This document shows positions 12,688-20,500 of a stretch of DNA of 37,071 nucleotides, in pieces. Made by a program: the position numbers and the translations under genes. The notes beneath the pieces are model-generated. The model was not told the DNA's origin. It worked only from the letters and a program-made list of their open reading frames with translations, and did no database searches. Source of the DNA: Candidatus Peregrinibacteria bacterium (lineage in GTDB: Bacteria; Patescibacteriota; Gracilibacteria; Peribacterales; Peribacteraceae); assembly GCA_016196295.1 (NCBI GenBank), contig JACPYA010000072.1, positions 1-37,071 on the forward strand. Direction: 5' to 3'. How positions within the stretch are numbered: the stretch's first letter is position 1; each line of letters begins with the position of its first letter.

Positions 12688-12750
12688 GGCTAGGGCTAGG
12701 TCGCCTATTTGGCTTCTAGCAGCGGAAAATGGTGTTAATGTATTATCACA

Positions 12751-12778
12751 TTGACACACAGAATTTTTTAGATAGAAT
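12751..12778 (+). promoter_or_regulatory. promoter of the yerC-like gene, start codon next to +1
   Basis: A consensus TTGACA (12751-12756), a 16-nt spacer and TAGAAT (12773-12778). The ATG at 12786 is 7 nt beyond the -10, where transcription is expected to begin. Confidence 0.75.
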
Positions 12779-12785
12779 GCCCGAT

Positions 12786-13193
12786 ATGAAACGACGCTTC
12801 ACCGAGGAAACCTGGCGGCGTGAACCGTGGTTCAAGAGTCTCGCGGGAGCTCTTCGCTCCTGCAAAACCGACGAAGACATGGCCAATTTTCTACGTGACA
12901 TCGGAACGCTCAGCGAACTCCAGGCGTGGAGTGAGCGTCTGGAGGTTGCACGGATGCTCGCAAGGGGCATGAGCTATCGTGATGTCGCGCGTGTCACCGG
13001 AGCCAGCACGACGACCGTCACCAGAGTCGCGAAATTCATCGAGAATGGAGAAGGGGGCTACCGCAAATTTTTGAACGTGCATCGGCATCACCGTCTGATG
13101 CCTCAAGTGAAGCAAGCTCTTGCTCACTCGGAGGCACCTCGTCGTGACGAGAAGTCGGCGTCGGTGCTGCAGAAGTATCTGGATAAGAAATAA
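12786..13193 (+). CDS. TrpR/YerC-YecD family DNA-binding regulator
   Basis: A 135-residue helix-turn-helix protein of the TrpR-like superfamily. The core reads LRDIGTLSELQAWSERLEVARML, then GMSYRDVARVTGASTTTVTRVAKFI, the characteristic YerC helix-turn-helix, then GEGGYRKFL. The 35-residue tail is basic and rich in His. An in-frame ATG at 12777 is possible, but it overlaps the -10 box, so 12786 is preferred. It precedes hisI and hisG with a hairpin between, so it may regulate them or itself. The ligand, if any, cannot be read from the sequence. TrpR-like proteins of this type need not bind tryptophan. Confidence 0.85.
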   Translation: MKRRFTEETWRREPWFKSLAGALRSCKTDEDMANFLRDIGTLSELQAWSERLEVARMLARGMSYRDVARVTGASTTTVTRVAKFIENGEGGYRKFLNVHRHHRLMPQVKQALAHSEAPRRDEKSASVLQKYLDKK

Positions 13194-13211
13194 TCAGCCC
13201 GAAATCGCCTC

Positions 13212-13240
13212 CTCCTCACGGAAACGTGAGGAGCATTTTC
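13212..13240 (+). terminator. GAAA-loop hairpin between the regulator and hisI
   Basis: CTCCTCACG-GAAA-CGTGAGGAG followed by CATTTTC. It is a stable stem with a short T-run. It could end the regulator transcript or attenuate read-through into hisI-hisG. Confidence 0.65.
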
Positions 13241-13298
13241 TGCTGTGTAGGCAGGAAACTGGTGTGATCGGTCTTTGGAATCAATGGAGGAATGCAGC

Positions 13299-13682
13299 AT
13301 GTTTCGTCCCAACTTTGAAAAGGGTGGCGGACTCATCCGAGCTGTTGCTCAGGATGCAGTTTCGCTGACTGTTCTCATGGATGCCTACATGAATGAAGAG
13401 GCATTCAATGAGACTGTCCGCACAGGGCAGGTAGTCTACTTTTCCCGCAGCAAGGGAAAGTTGTGGCGAAAAGGAGAGGAGAGTGGCAATATGCAGATTG
13501 TGCGTGATATCCGTGTGAATTGTTATACGGACTCCACTCTTATCCTTGCTGAACAGGTGGGTGGCGCGGCATGCCATGAAGGCTATCCCACATGTTACTA
13601 TCGGCATCTGGCGAATGGCGAGTTGGTGCTGATCGAAGAGCGTGTCTTCGATCCGAGTCTGATCTACAAAAAAGGAGAGTAG
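13299..13682 (+). CDS. hisI: phosphoribosyl-AMP cyclohydrolase-like protein (HisI)
   Basis: HisI opens the purine ring of phosphoribosyl-AMP in histidine synthesis. The 127-residue protein shows the family order: MDAYMNEEAF, VVYFSRSKGKLWRKGEESGN, then the metal region. The three zinc cysteines are present (NCYTDS, ACHEGYPTC). The usual D-C-D-x-D magnesium motif reads N-C-Y-T-D, so two of its three aspartates are replaced, which puts normal activity in doubt. ATG 13299 was chosen because GGAGG ends 8 nt before it. It is followed 2 nt later by hisG. There is no fused or adjacent hisE, so the second step of the pathway is missing locally. Confidence 0.85.
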   Translation: MFRPNFEKGGGLIRAVAQDAVSLTVLMDAYMNEEAFNETVRTGQVVYFSRSKGKLWRKGEESGNMQIVRDIRVNCYTDSTLILAEQVGGAACHEGYPTCYYRHLANGELVLIEERVFDPSLIYKKGE

Positions 13683-13684
13683 TC

Positions 13685-14560
13685 ATGAAGATTGAAGGTT
13701 CACTACCCGTCGGCAGTCTACAGAATCCATGTCTCGATTTGTGGAGAAGTGCCAACTACCAGATCAATCTGGCAGAACGAAGCCTCTTCCCTGTAATCGA
13801 TGATTCCGAAATCAGTCTCATGCTGCTTCGGCCACAGGAAATTCCGAGGTACATGGCGGAGGGAAAGTTGGACTTCGGGATCTGCGGATACGACTGTCTC
13901 GTGGAATGCGAATGCGAGGAGCGCATTGTGGAGATGGCGGAACTTGTATTCAGCAAGCAGAGCCGCAAGCCGACCATCTGGGTCCTCGCAGTTTCCGCTT
14001 CGTCACCAATCCGCTGCCGGAGTGAGCTTTCCGGCAAGTCCATTCAGACTGAATTCGTCACAATGACGCGTCGATGGCTCGCGAAGAATTCCATCGAAGC
14101 GAATGTGCAGTTCAGTTGGGGTGCGACCGAGGTCAAGGCGGGACGCTTCTGCGATGCCATTGTTGAAGCAACGGAGACTGGAAATTCTCTCCGGAGAAAC
14201 GGTCTCATAATTCTCGACGAGGTACTCAGAAGTACTCCACGATTCATCGCGAATCCAGAGGCATATGCAGACCCGTGGAAACGCGAGAAGATGGAGGACA
14301 TTGTGTTCAACTTGCGAGGTGTCCTGGATGCCGAAGGGAAGTCCTGGATATCACTGAATGTCACTCAGGAGGATTTGCAAAAGGTAGTCCAGATTCTTCC
14401 TGCGCTTTGTTCTCCGACTGAAGCCCGATTGAATAAGGAAGGCTGGTCTTCATTGACGGCTGTCGTCGATGAAGCGGTGATCCGCGCCATCCTTCCAAAA
14501 CTCAAGCGTGCCGGTGCTGCAGATATTGTCGTCAGTCCCATCTCCAGGGTGATCCGATAA
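13685..14560 (+). CDS. hisG: ATP phosphoribosyltransferase, long form (HisG)
   Basis: HisG joins ATP and PRPP in the first step of histidine synthesis. The 291-residue length and the C-terminal ACT-like domain (from about 215, ending IVVSPISRVIR) show the long, self-regulated form. The PRPP loop is present as EATETGNSLRRNGL. The N-terminal K-G-R/S-L motif reads V-G-S-L, so the usual lysine is absent. AAAGGAG lies just upstream and the hisI stop is 2 nt before the ATG, so the two form an operon. No other his genes are in the window. A pair acting on ATP/PRPP outside a full histidine pathway is possible. A strong terminator follows. Confidence 0.88.
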   Translation: MKIEGSLPVGSLQNPCLDLWRSANYQINLAERSLFPVIDDSEISLMLLRPQEIPRYMAEGKLDFGICGYDCLVECECEERIVEMAELVFSKQSRKPTIWVLAVSASSPIRCRSELSGKSIQTEFVTMTRRWLAKNSIEANVQFSWGATEVKAGRFCDAIVEATETGNSLRRNGLIILDEVLRSTPRFIANPEAYADPWKREKMEDIVFNLRGVLDAEGKSWISLNVTQEDLQKVVQILPALCSPTEARLNKEGWSSLTAVVDEAVIRAILPKLKRAGAADIVVSPISRVIR

Positions 14561-14578
14561 GGAGATCGATCACACCTG

Positions 14579-14612
14579 CCCCGAATTCCATGGATGGAGT
14601 TCGGGGCTTTTT
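14579..14612 (+). terminator. intrinsic terminator after hisG
   Basis: A 12-bp stem (CCCCGAATTCCA / TGGAGTTCGGGG, with one G-T pair), a TGGA loop, then CTTTTT. Confidence 0.9.
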
Positions 14613-14639
14613 ATGCTTCTGATTCAATTCAATCCGCCT

Positions 14640-14838
14640 TCGCCCCTCTCGGGGCTTCCCACGTCGCCCTACGGGCTTTGAGGGACAGGTCGGCGGACAG
14701 GCCGACCTGGATGCTATCATTCTGCTTTCGAAGGCGATGGTCTGACCCGCCCGAACGATCTGATCGTTCGGATCGGGCGGGTTCCCCGGAGCTTGCTCCG
14801 GAAAAAAAGAGTCCAGAGCTTGCTCTGGGGTTCATACC
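14640..14838. repeat. mosaic of several palindromes
   Basis: Back-to-back hairpins: GGTCGG / CCGACC arms at about 14687-14708, ACCCGCCCGA / TCGGGCGGGT at about 14746-14783, TCCGGAGC-type at about 14785-14802, and CCAGAGCTTGCTCTGG at 14813-14828. No gene is seen in this stretch. Confidence 0.75.
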
Positions 14839-14843
14839 AATGA

Positions 14844-15002
14844 TTATTGAAGGTACAATTTTCTCCATTTAACATAAATTTTTGTGCGCTCTTTTGAAAT
14901 AAAACTCCACATTCTCATGTAGTTAATAATTTCATCAGTCATTTTTTCCATGTGGTATTTGCATGGCTCTCGATTGCCAGGTGTAATCTTTTTGCGTGAC
15001 AT
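14844..15002 (-). CDS. possible small basic protein (52 residues)
   Basis: An open frame beginning MSRKKITPGN and ending in a WRKLYLQ tail before TAA. The composition is Lys/Arg/Met-rich and protein-like, with a central EIINYMRMW helix. I do not recognise it. The case for it is the start: a perfect TATAAT lies 8 nt before the ATG, the arrangement seen at many genes in this window. No good -35 is visible. It lies downstream of, and on the same strand as, the coiled-coil gene at 15030. It could be a chance frame. Confidence 0.35.
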   Translation of the reverse strand: MSRKKITPGNREPCKYHMEKMTDEIINYMRMWSFISKERTKIYVKWRKLYLQ

Positions 15003-15029
15003 AGGATCTTATTATAAGCCAGTACTTGT

Positions 15030-15320
15030 TTATGCGACACCAGTGGCATGTTCAAGTCTGACGATGCGTCTCTGATGGTCTTGATCATGATCTTTCAGCA
15101 CTTCAATTTGATCTTTATTTGCACCTTTGAGGTCGTGTCGGATTTCTTCAAGTCTCACATCGAAGTGTCTCATGACTTCATCGCTTCTGTCATTCTTCTG
15201 CAGTTCGCTCTTAATGATCTGATGCATTCTTTCTTCTGATTTCTTAAGGTCGTCCTTTGTGGAAAACTTTTTCAAGTCACCCTTTGTTGCCGGTTTTGAG
15301 TCGTCCTTTTTCTTGCGCAT
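15030..15320 (-). CDS. small highly charged coiled-coil protein
   Basis: A 96-residue protein starting MRKKKDDSKP. The first 40 residues are Lys/Asp-rich with repeated TKGDLKKF / TKDDLKKS units. The rest is a long amphipathic helix (EERMHQIIKSELQK, then VRLEEIRHDLKG and VLKDHDQDHQRRIVRLEH), so a coiled coil is likely. Similar short proteins are found next to phage or unknown genes in other bacteria, but no function is known to me. ATG 15320 is preferred to 15350, because the extra ten residues would come from the intergenic sequence shared with the divergent ribD leader. Confidence 0.6.
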   Translation of the reverse strand: MRKKKDDSKPATKGDLKKFSTKDDLKKSEERMHQIIKSELQKNDRSDEVMRHFDVRLEEIRHDLKGANKDQIEVLKDHDQDHQRRIVRLEHATGVA

Positions 15321-15377
15321 TGGAAAGTCAGAATAGTATTGCCATGGCAACCGGTCAATGATTCTATTTCATACATA

Positions 15378-16400
15378 ATGAACCATTACCTATTCATGCG
15401 CCGGTGTTTGGAGCTCGCTGAGCGCGGACGGGGGTCTATAGGAAACGGAGCTCTCGTCGGTTCGTTACTCGTTCGTGAGGGAAAGATCATTGCTGAAGAT
15501 CACTATTCTGGATTTGGCAATTTCCATGCAGAGCGAGCATTAGTGGAAAAATTTGACCCCACTCCGTCCGCCTCCGGCGGACTACGAGGGGCAAGTCAAA
15601 AAATTGCTCAAGAGGATGTGCTCTATGTGAATCTGGAACCGTGCTGTCACGAGGGGAAGACCCCTCCTTGTACAAATTATTTGATCGAAAAAGGAGTGAA
15701 GCACGTCGTTTTTGGGATGATTGATCCCGATCCGCGAGTGTCAGGGAAGGGCATCATGCAGTTGAGGGAGGCAGGAGTGGAGGTCATCGGTCCGGTCGTT
15801 CGTGCCCAGTGTGAATGGCTGAATAGGGGATTCATCTCCCTCAGAAAAAAGAACCGGCCGTGGATCACTCTGAAGATGGCACGAACGCTCTCCGGAGAGA
15901 TTGCCTCTCCGGATGGATCCCCCAAGAAGATCACGTCGAAAGATCAGGATGTGTGGGTGCATGAACGCGTGCGCGGCGAGAGTGATGCCGTACTCGTTGG
16001 AGTGGGCACCGTGATCGCAGATAATCCCTTCCTGACGATCAGAAATACGATCAAAAAATTTGTACGACCGTACAGGATTATCTTGGATGCGCAGCTGAAT
16101 ACGCCGGTGACATCGCATGTTGTGACGGACGAACATACGAGTCGGACGATCCTTGTGGCGGATCCAAAAAATGCGTCTGGACCAAAAGCGCGGGATCTCG
16201 CTCAGAAGGGTGCCCATATATTTCCCGTGGCTATGAAAGACGGGCAATTCGTGTGGAGTGAACTTTGGAAAATGCTCACGGAGCCGAAAGGTGATTTTCA
16301 CGGCATCGCATCGATCCTTGTTGAGGGTGGCCGCAGGACGTGGGATATATTTAAAGAGGCGGGGATGGTGGATGAGGAAATAATCCTCATAGGATCCTAA
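15378..16400 (+). CDS. ribD: riboflavin biosynthesis deaminase-reductase, C-terminally shortened
   Basis: RibD deaminates the pyrimidine made by GTP cyclohydrolase II and then reduces its ribose. The deaminase half has zinc ligands H50 (HAE, with E52 catalytic), C89 and C98 (PCCHEGKTPPC). The reductase half begins about residue 140 and has GVGTVIADNPFLT and LVEGGRRTWD. Two oddities exist. Residues about 61-75 are extra and encoded by a GTCCGCC/GGCGGAC palindrome. The protein stops at VDEEIILIGS, about 40 residues short of E. coli RibD, with its TAA inside the left arm of a perfect 40-bp palindrome. No other rib gene is nearby. The deaminase may work; the reductase half may not. Confidence 0.88.
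   Translation: MNHYLFMRRCLELAERGRGSIGNGALVGSLLVREGKIIAEDHYSGFGNFHAERALVEKFDPTPSASGGLRGASQKIAQEDVLYVNLEPCCHEGKTPPCTNYLIEKGVKHVVFGMIDPDPRVSGKGIMQLREAGVEVIGPVVRAQCEWLNRGFISLRKKNRPWITLKMARTLSGEIASPDGSPKKITSKDQDVWVHERVRGESDAVLVGVGTVIADNPFLTIRNTIKKFVRPYRIILDAQLNTPVTSHVVTDEHTSRTILVADPKNASGPKARDLAQKGAHIFPVAMKDGQFVWSELWKMLTEPKGDFHGIASILVEGGRRTWDIFKEAGMVDEEIILIGS
15566..15582. repeat. palindrome inside ribD
   Basis: GTCCGCC-TCC-GGCGGAC, translated in frame as part of a 15-residue insertion between the HAE and PCC motifs of RibD. Confidence 0.7.
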
Positions 16401-16435
16401 ATGTGGGTCAGGAATATTCCTGACCCACATTTAGG
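16396..16435. repeat. perfect 40-bp palindrome containing the ribD stop (family B)
   Basis: Two 20-nt arms meet at AAT/ATT. The core GGTC-x-G-GAATATTC-C-x-GACC matches the rpoC terminator palindrome. There is no T-tract after it. The ribD stop codon is at 16398-16400. Confidence 0.9.
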
Positions 16436-16439
16436 TCTG

Positions 16440-17141
16440 TCATTGCTTTGTACTGATCGGATACATGATCCGATTCCCGACGCGGTAGACGAAGCTGAAG
16501 AATTGGTACGAGAGACGGATGCGCAGCGGCAGCGTTCCCGTTTCCGCGTATGTCTTCACGATCTTTGCGAATTTCTTCCCCGCATTCTTCACGCGTTCGA
16601 GACTTTTTGGTCGCTGATCGACGACCAAGCCAAATTTGCCCTTGCCGAGCATCGCTCGAGGTTCGAAGTACTTCCCCACGACGACGCCTCCGTAATACTT
16701 GATCGCCTCCGAGACGTGCATCGTCGTGAGATACATGAGCGCTTTCCATGCAAGCAGTGGAGCGCCACCCGTAAAGATAATGTAGAACGGCTTGGCTTTC
16801 ATTTGACCTCTCGATCGCGTTTCTTCATCGAGAGCCACTGCGCCAATCCGATCAATGACGTTCTTCAGGTGCGCGGGCACGCTGAAGTTCCAGATGGGGG
16901 AGGCGATGACGACGCCCTTGGAGTCCAGGAGGGCGTCTTGGATATTGCAGAAATCATCGTCTCGCGGGCAGGCCGGGATGTAACGCTCGAGGGTGAAGTG
17001 CTTGATGTTCAAGTCTTTCAGTCGATATTTGATGACCTCGATCTCGGGATATGTCTCTTTGATCCCTTCGATGAACGCATCAGCCAGGGTATTGCTGTTG
17101 CTCTGTTCATTCGTTCCGGCGACGAGGACGAGAATCTTCAT
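16440..17141 (-). CDS. NAD(P)H-dependent FMN reductase / flavodoxin-fold oxidoreductase
   Basis: A 233-residue flavodoxin-fold protein. The N-terminal MKILVLVAGTNEQSNSNTLAD is the phosphate-binding loop for FMN, and SPIWNFSVPAHLKNVIDR is the typical second flavin contact of the NADPH-dependent FMN reductase family. The C-terminal 50 residues are basic and aromatic (SYQFFSFVYRVGNRIMY) and may touch the membrane. The substrate is unknown. ATG 17141 gives a start right at the fold. The frame upstream is 9-nt repeat sequence. TATCAT lies 6 nt before the ATG and there is no Shine-Dalgarno, consistent with a leaderless message. Confidence 0.82.
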   Translation of the reverse strand: MKILVLVAGTNEQSNSNTLADAFIEGIKETYPEIEVIKYRLKDLNIKHFTLERYIPACPRDDDFCNIQDALLDSKGVVIASPIWNFSVPAHLKNVIDRIGAVALDEETRSRGQMKAKPFYIIFTGGAPLLAWKALMYLTTMHVSEAIKYYGGVVVGKYFEPRAMLGKGKFGLVVDQRPKSLERVKNAGKKFAKIVKTYAETGTLPLRIRLSYQFFSFVYRVGNRIMYPISTKQ

Positions 17142-17157
17142 GAAGGGATGATAGCAT

Positions 17158-17255
17158 TGAAAAGAAACCAAGGAGACCAATGAGACCAAAGAGACCGAGG
17201 AAAAATCAAAAAATCCTCGGTCTCATTGGTTTCTCTGGTTTCATCGGTCTCCACT
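17158..17255. repeat. 9-nt repeat array forming a long hairpin
   Basis: The left arm AGACCAATGAGACCAAAGAG and following units pair with the right arm (TCGGTCTCATTGG and following) across an AAAATCAAAAAAT loop. It lies between the FMN reductase gene, which reads leftward, and the 3' end of the small minus-strand gene at 17256. Confidence 0.8.
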
Positions 17256-17480
17256 TCACTCCACAAAAATTTCATAGGCCGTTGGTGTGGCCTTTCCTTG
17301 CCTCATTGTCACACTTTTTTCCTTTGCCCCAGCAAAGATTTGTGTCGCGGCAGTAGATTTTTTCAGGAGAAAAATTCCGACTTTTTCTCTCACGGCTGCA
17401 TGGATTTGCCCTATCATTTTTCCATCGCTCGAAAACTTGACCCTTCGAACGTCGATCAATATCTTGTGTGATTGTTGCAC
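17256..17480 (-). CDS. small protein of unknown function, divergent from nrdJ
   Basis: A 74-residue frame with a GTG start at 17480, hidden inside a longer antisense frame. It reads as a plausible basic alpha/beta protein: QQSHKILIDV, then VKFSSDGKMIGQIHAAV, KVGIFLLKK and a C-terminal TAYEIFVE. Codon use and the absence of a low-complexity bias look coding. A TATAGA box lies 7 nt before the GTG, part of a CTATATATAG palindrome that also supplies the nrdJ -10. I do not recognise a family. A start at the internal ATG (residue 23) would leave about 52 residues. Confidence 0.5.
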   Translation of the reverse strand: MQQSHKILIDVRRVKFSSDGKMIGQIHAAVREKVGIFLLKKSTAATQIFAGAKEKSVTMRQGKATPTAYEIFVE

Positions 17481-17499
17481 GGATGGATCTATATATAGT
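17472..17499 (+). promoter_or_regulatory. nrdJ promoter overlapping a divergent -10
   Basis: TTGTTG (17472-17477), a 16-nt spacer and TATAGT (17494-17499). The CTATATATAG stretch (17490-17499 region) offers a -10 on both strands, so nrdJ and the small minus-strand gene may compete for polymerase. No cobalamin-riboswitch-sized leader is present, since only about 30 nt follow. Confidence 0.5.
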
Positions 17500-17531
17500 G
17501 TTTCTTCCCATTTTCGTTTCCTTTCCCGTTT

Positions 17532-20500
17532 ATGAACCCGCACGCCGTTTCTTCTAGTTCCAGCTCCTCGAAAGGGGCTTCTTCGGTGAAGGGACGGGTG
17601 CGCGAAAAAGGCCTCTCCATCCATCGCATGTTCACGACCCCGGGAAGCGATCCGCTCGAAATGGTCACCTATGAGAAGCGCACGAGCCGCATCGCGAACA
17701 CGGACGGTTCGGTCGTTTTCGAGATGCAGGGGGCGGAGGTGCCGGCGAGCTGGAGCCAGGTCGCGACGGACATCGTCGTCAGCAAATACTTCCGCAAAGC
17801 GGGTGTTCCTCAGTTCGATGGGCAGGGAAACGTCATGACCGACCAGAAAGGAGAGGTGATCCGCGGTCCGGAGCGAAGCGTCAAACAGGTGGTCCGCCGC
17901 TTGGCCGGCTGCTGGCGGCACTGGGGCCAGCAGTACGGCTATTTCGAGACGCCGCAGGATGCGCAGACCTTCGAGGATGAGCTCAGCTACATGCTCGTTC
18001 ATCAGATGGCGGCGCCGAACAGTCCGCAGTGGTTCAACACGGGTCTTCATTACGCCTACGGCATCACGGGACCGGCGCAGGGCCACTACTATTGCGAACC
18101 GGAGACCGGGGACATCAAGCGCAGCACCGATGCCTACACGCATCCGCAACCCCACGCGTGCTTCATTCAGTCCGTCGGCGACGACATGGTGAACGAAGGC
18201 GGCATCATGGACCTCTGGGTCCGCGAAGCGCGCCTCTTCAAGTTCGGCTCCGGCACCGGCACCAACTTCAGCAGTCTGCGCGGAGCGGGGGAGCCGCTCT
18301 CCGGCGGCGGGAAGAGCTCCGGTCTGATGAGCTTCCTCAAAATCGGCGATCGCGCCGCGGCCGCCATCAAGTCCGGCGGCACGACCCGCCGGGCGGCCAA
18401 GATGGTCTGCCTCGACGTCGATCATCCGGATATCGAGGAGTTCATCAATTGGAAAGTGAATGAGGAGAAGAAGGTGGCGGCACTTGCGAAGGCCGGCTAC
18501 GACACGGACTTCAACGGCGAGGCGTACCTGACGGTCTCCGGCCAGAACTCCAACAATTCCGTCCGCCTCTCCCACGAATTCCTCGAGACGGTCGAGAAGG
18601 ATGCCGACTGGCATCTCTTCTGGCGCACGGAGCTGCGCAAATCCGAAAAAGAATCCCGTGATCCCACGCCGAGCAAGACGATGAAGGCCCGGGACCTCTG
18701 GGACCAGGTGGGCTACGCCGCGTGGGCGTGCGCGGACCCCGGGGTGCAGTACGACACTACCATCAACGACTGGCACACGTGTCCCGAGGACGGCCGCATC
18801 AACGCCAGCAACCCCTGCAGCGAATACATGTTCCTGGATAACACCGCCTGCAACTTGGCGTCGCTCAATCTCATGACGTTCTACGACACCGAACACCCTT
18901 CGACTCGCCCTTCGGGCTCGCTCAGGGCGGGCGGCTTTCAGGTTGAGGCGTTCAAACATGCAGTGCGCCTCTGGACGATCGTCCTCGAAATTTCCGTCCT
19001 CATGGCGCAGTTCCCAAGCAAAGAGATCGCCGATCTCTCGTACCGGTTCCGCACGCTTGGCCTCGGCTACGCCAACCTCGGTGCCATGCTGATGCAGATG
19101 GGCATTCCTTATGACAGTCCCGAGGGCAGAGCCATCTGCGGCGCCATCACGGCGATCCTCACCGGCGAGAGTTACGCAACGTCCGCGGAGATGGCGGAGT
19201 GCCTCGGCGCCTTCCCCAATTACGAGAAGAACCGCGAGCACATGCTCAAGGTGATCCGCAATCACCGTCGCGCGGCCTACGATGCACCCGCTCGCGAGTA
19301 CGAAGGCCTCCATGTTCCGCCGGTTGGCATCCATCACAAAGATTGCCCCGGCGACCTCCTCGAGGCTGCCAAAGAGTGCTGGGATCGCGCGCTCGCCCGT
19401 GGCGAGAAGCACGGCTACAGAAACGCCCAGGTCACCGTCATCGCGCCGACGGGCACCATCGGCCTCCTCATGGACTGCGACACGACGGGGGTGGAACCGG
19501 ACTTCGCACTCGTGAAATTCAAGAAACTCGCGGGCGGCGGCTACATGAAGATCGCGAACCAATCGGTGGCTCCTGCGCTCGAACATCTCGGGTACAGCGA
19601 AGGGGAGATCAAAGACATCATGAAATACGTGATGGGCACGCTAAACTTGGAGGGGGCGCCCCACATCAACCGCAAGTCGCTCAAGGAGAAGGGATTCGAC
19701 GATGCCGATATCGCGAAGGTCGAGAAGAACCTGCCCTCGGTATTCGAAATTCCCTTCGCGTTCAACAAATGGACGCTCGGCGATGCGACCATGAAACGGC
19801 TCGGTTTCAGAGAAGAACAGTCCTCGGACTTTAACTTTAACCTCCTGAAGGCGCTCGGATTCACGTCAGACCAGATCGAAGAGGCGAACGTCCACATTTG
19901 CGGGCACATGACCGTGGAAGGAGCGCCTCTCCTCAAAGATGAACATCTTCCTGTCTTCGACTGTGCGAATAAGTGCGGCAAGATCGGCAGACGCTTCATC
20001 TCGGCCGAGGGGCATATCCGCATGATGGCGGCCTCGCAGCCGTTTATCTCCGGCGCCATCAGCAAGACCATCAACCTCCCGAACGAGGCGACGGTCGAGG
20101 ACATCAAGAATGCCTATCTCCTCAGCTGGAAATTGGGGCTCAAAGCGAACGCACTCTACCGCGACGGCAGCAAGCTCTCCCAAGCGCTCAGCAACAAGTC
20201 CGATGTGAAAGATGCCGCCGTCGAACCGACGATTGTGGAGAAGATCGTGATCAAAGAAGTGCCGCATCGCCGCAAGCTCCCGCAGGAACGCATGGCCATC
20301 GCGCACAAATTCGCGGTCGCAGGGCACGAGGGCTACATCCACGTCGGCATGTACGAGGACGGCACTCCGGGCGAGATCTTCATCAAGATGAACAAAGAGG
20401 GGACGACGCTCTCCGGCGTTATGGACACGCTTGCGCTTTCGCTCTCCATGAACTTGCAGTACGGCGTGCCGCTGGAGGTCCTCTGCGAGAAGCTCGTTCG

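Noticed and set aside
17260-17531. Possible cobalamin riboswitch upstream of the B12-dependent reductase
   Set aside because: No B12-box-like sequence was seen. The nrdJ promoter leaves only about 30 nt of leader, and the rest is better explained by a small minus-strand gene.
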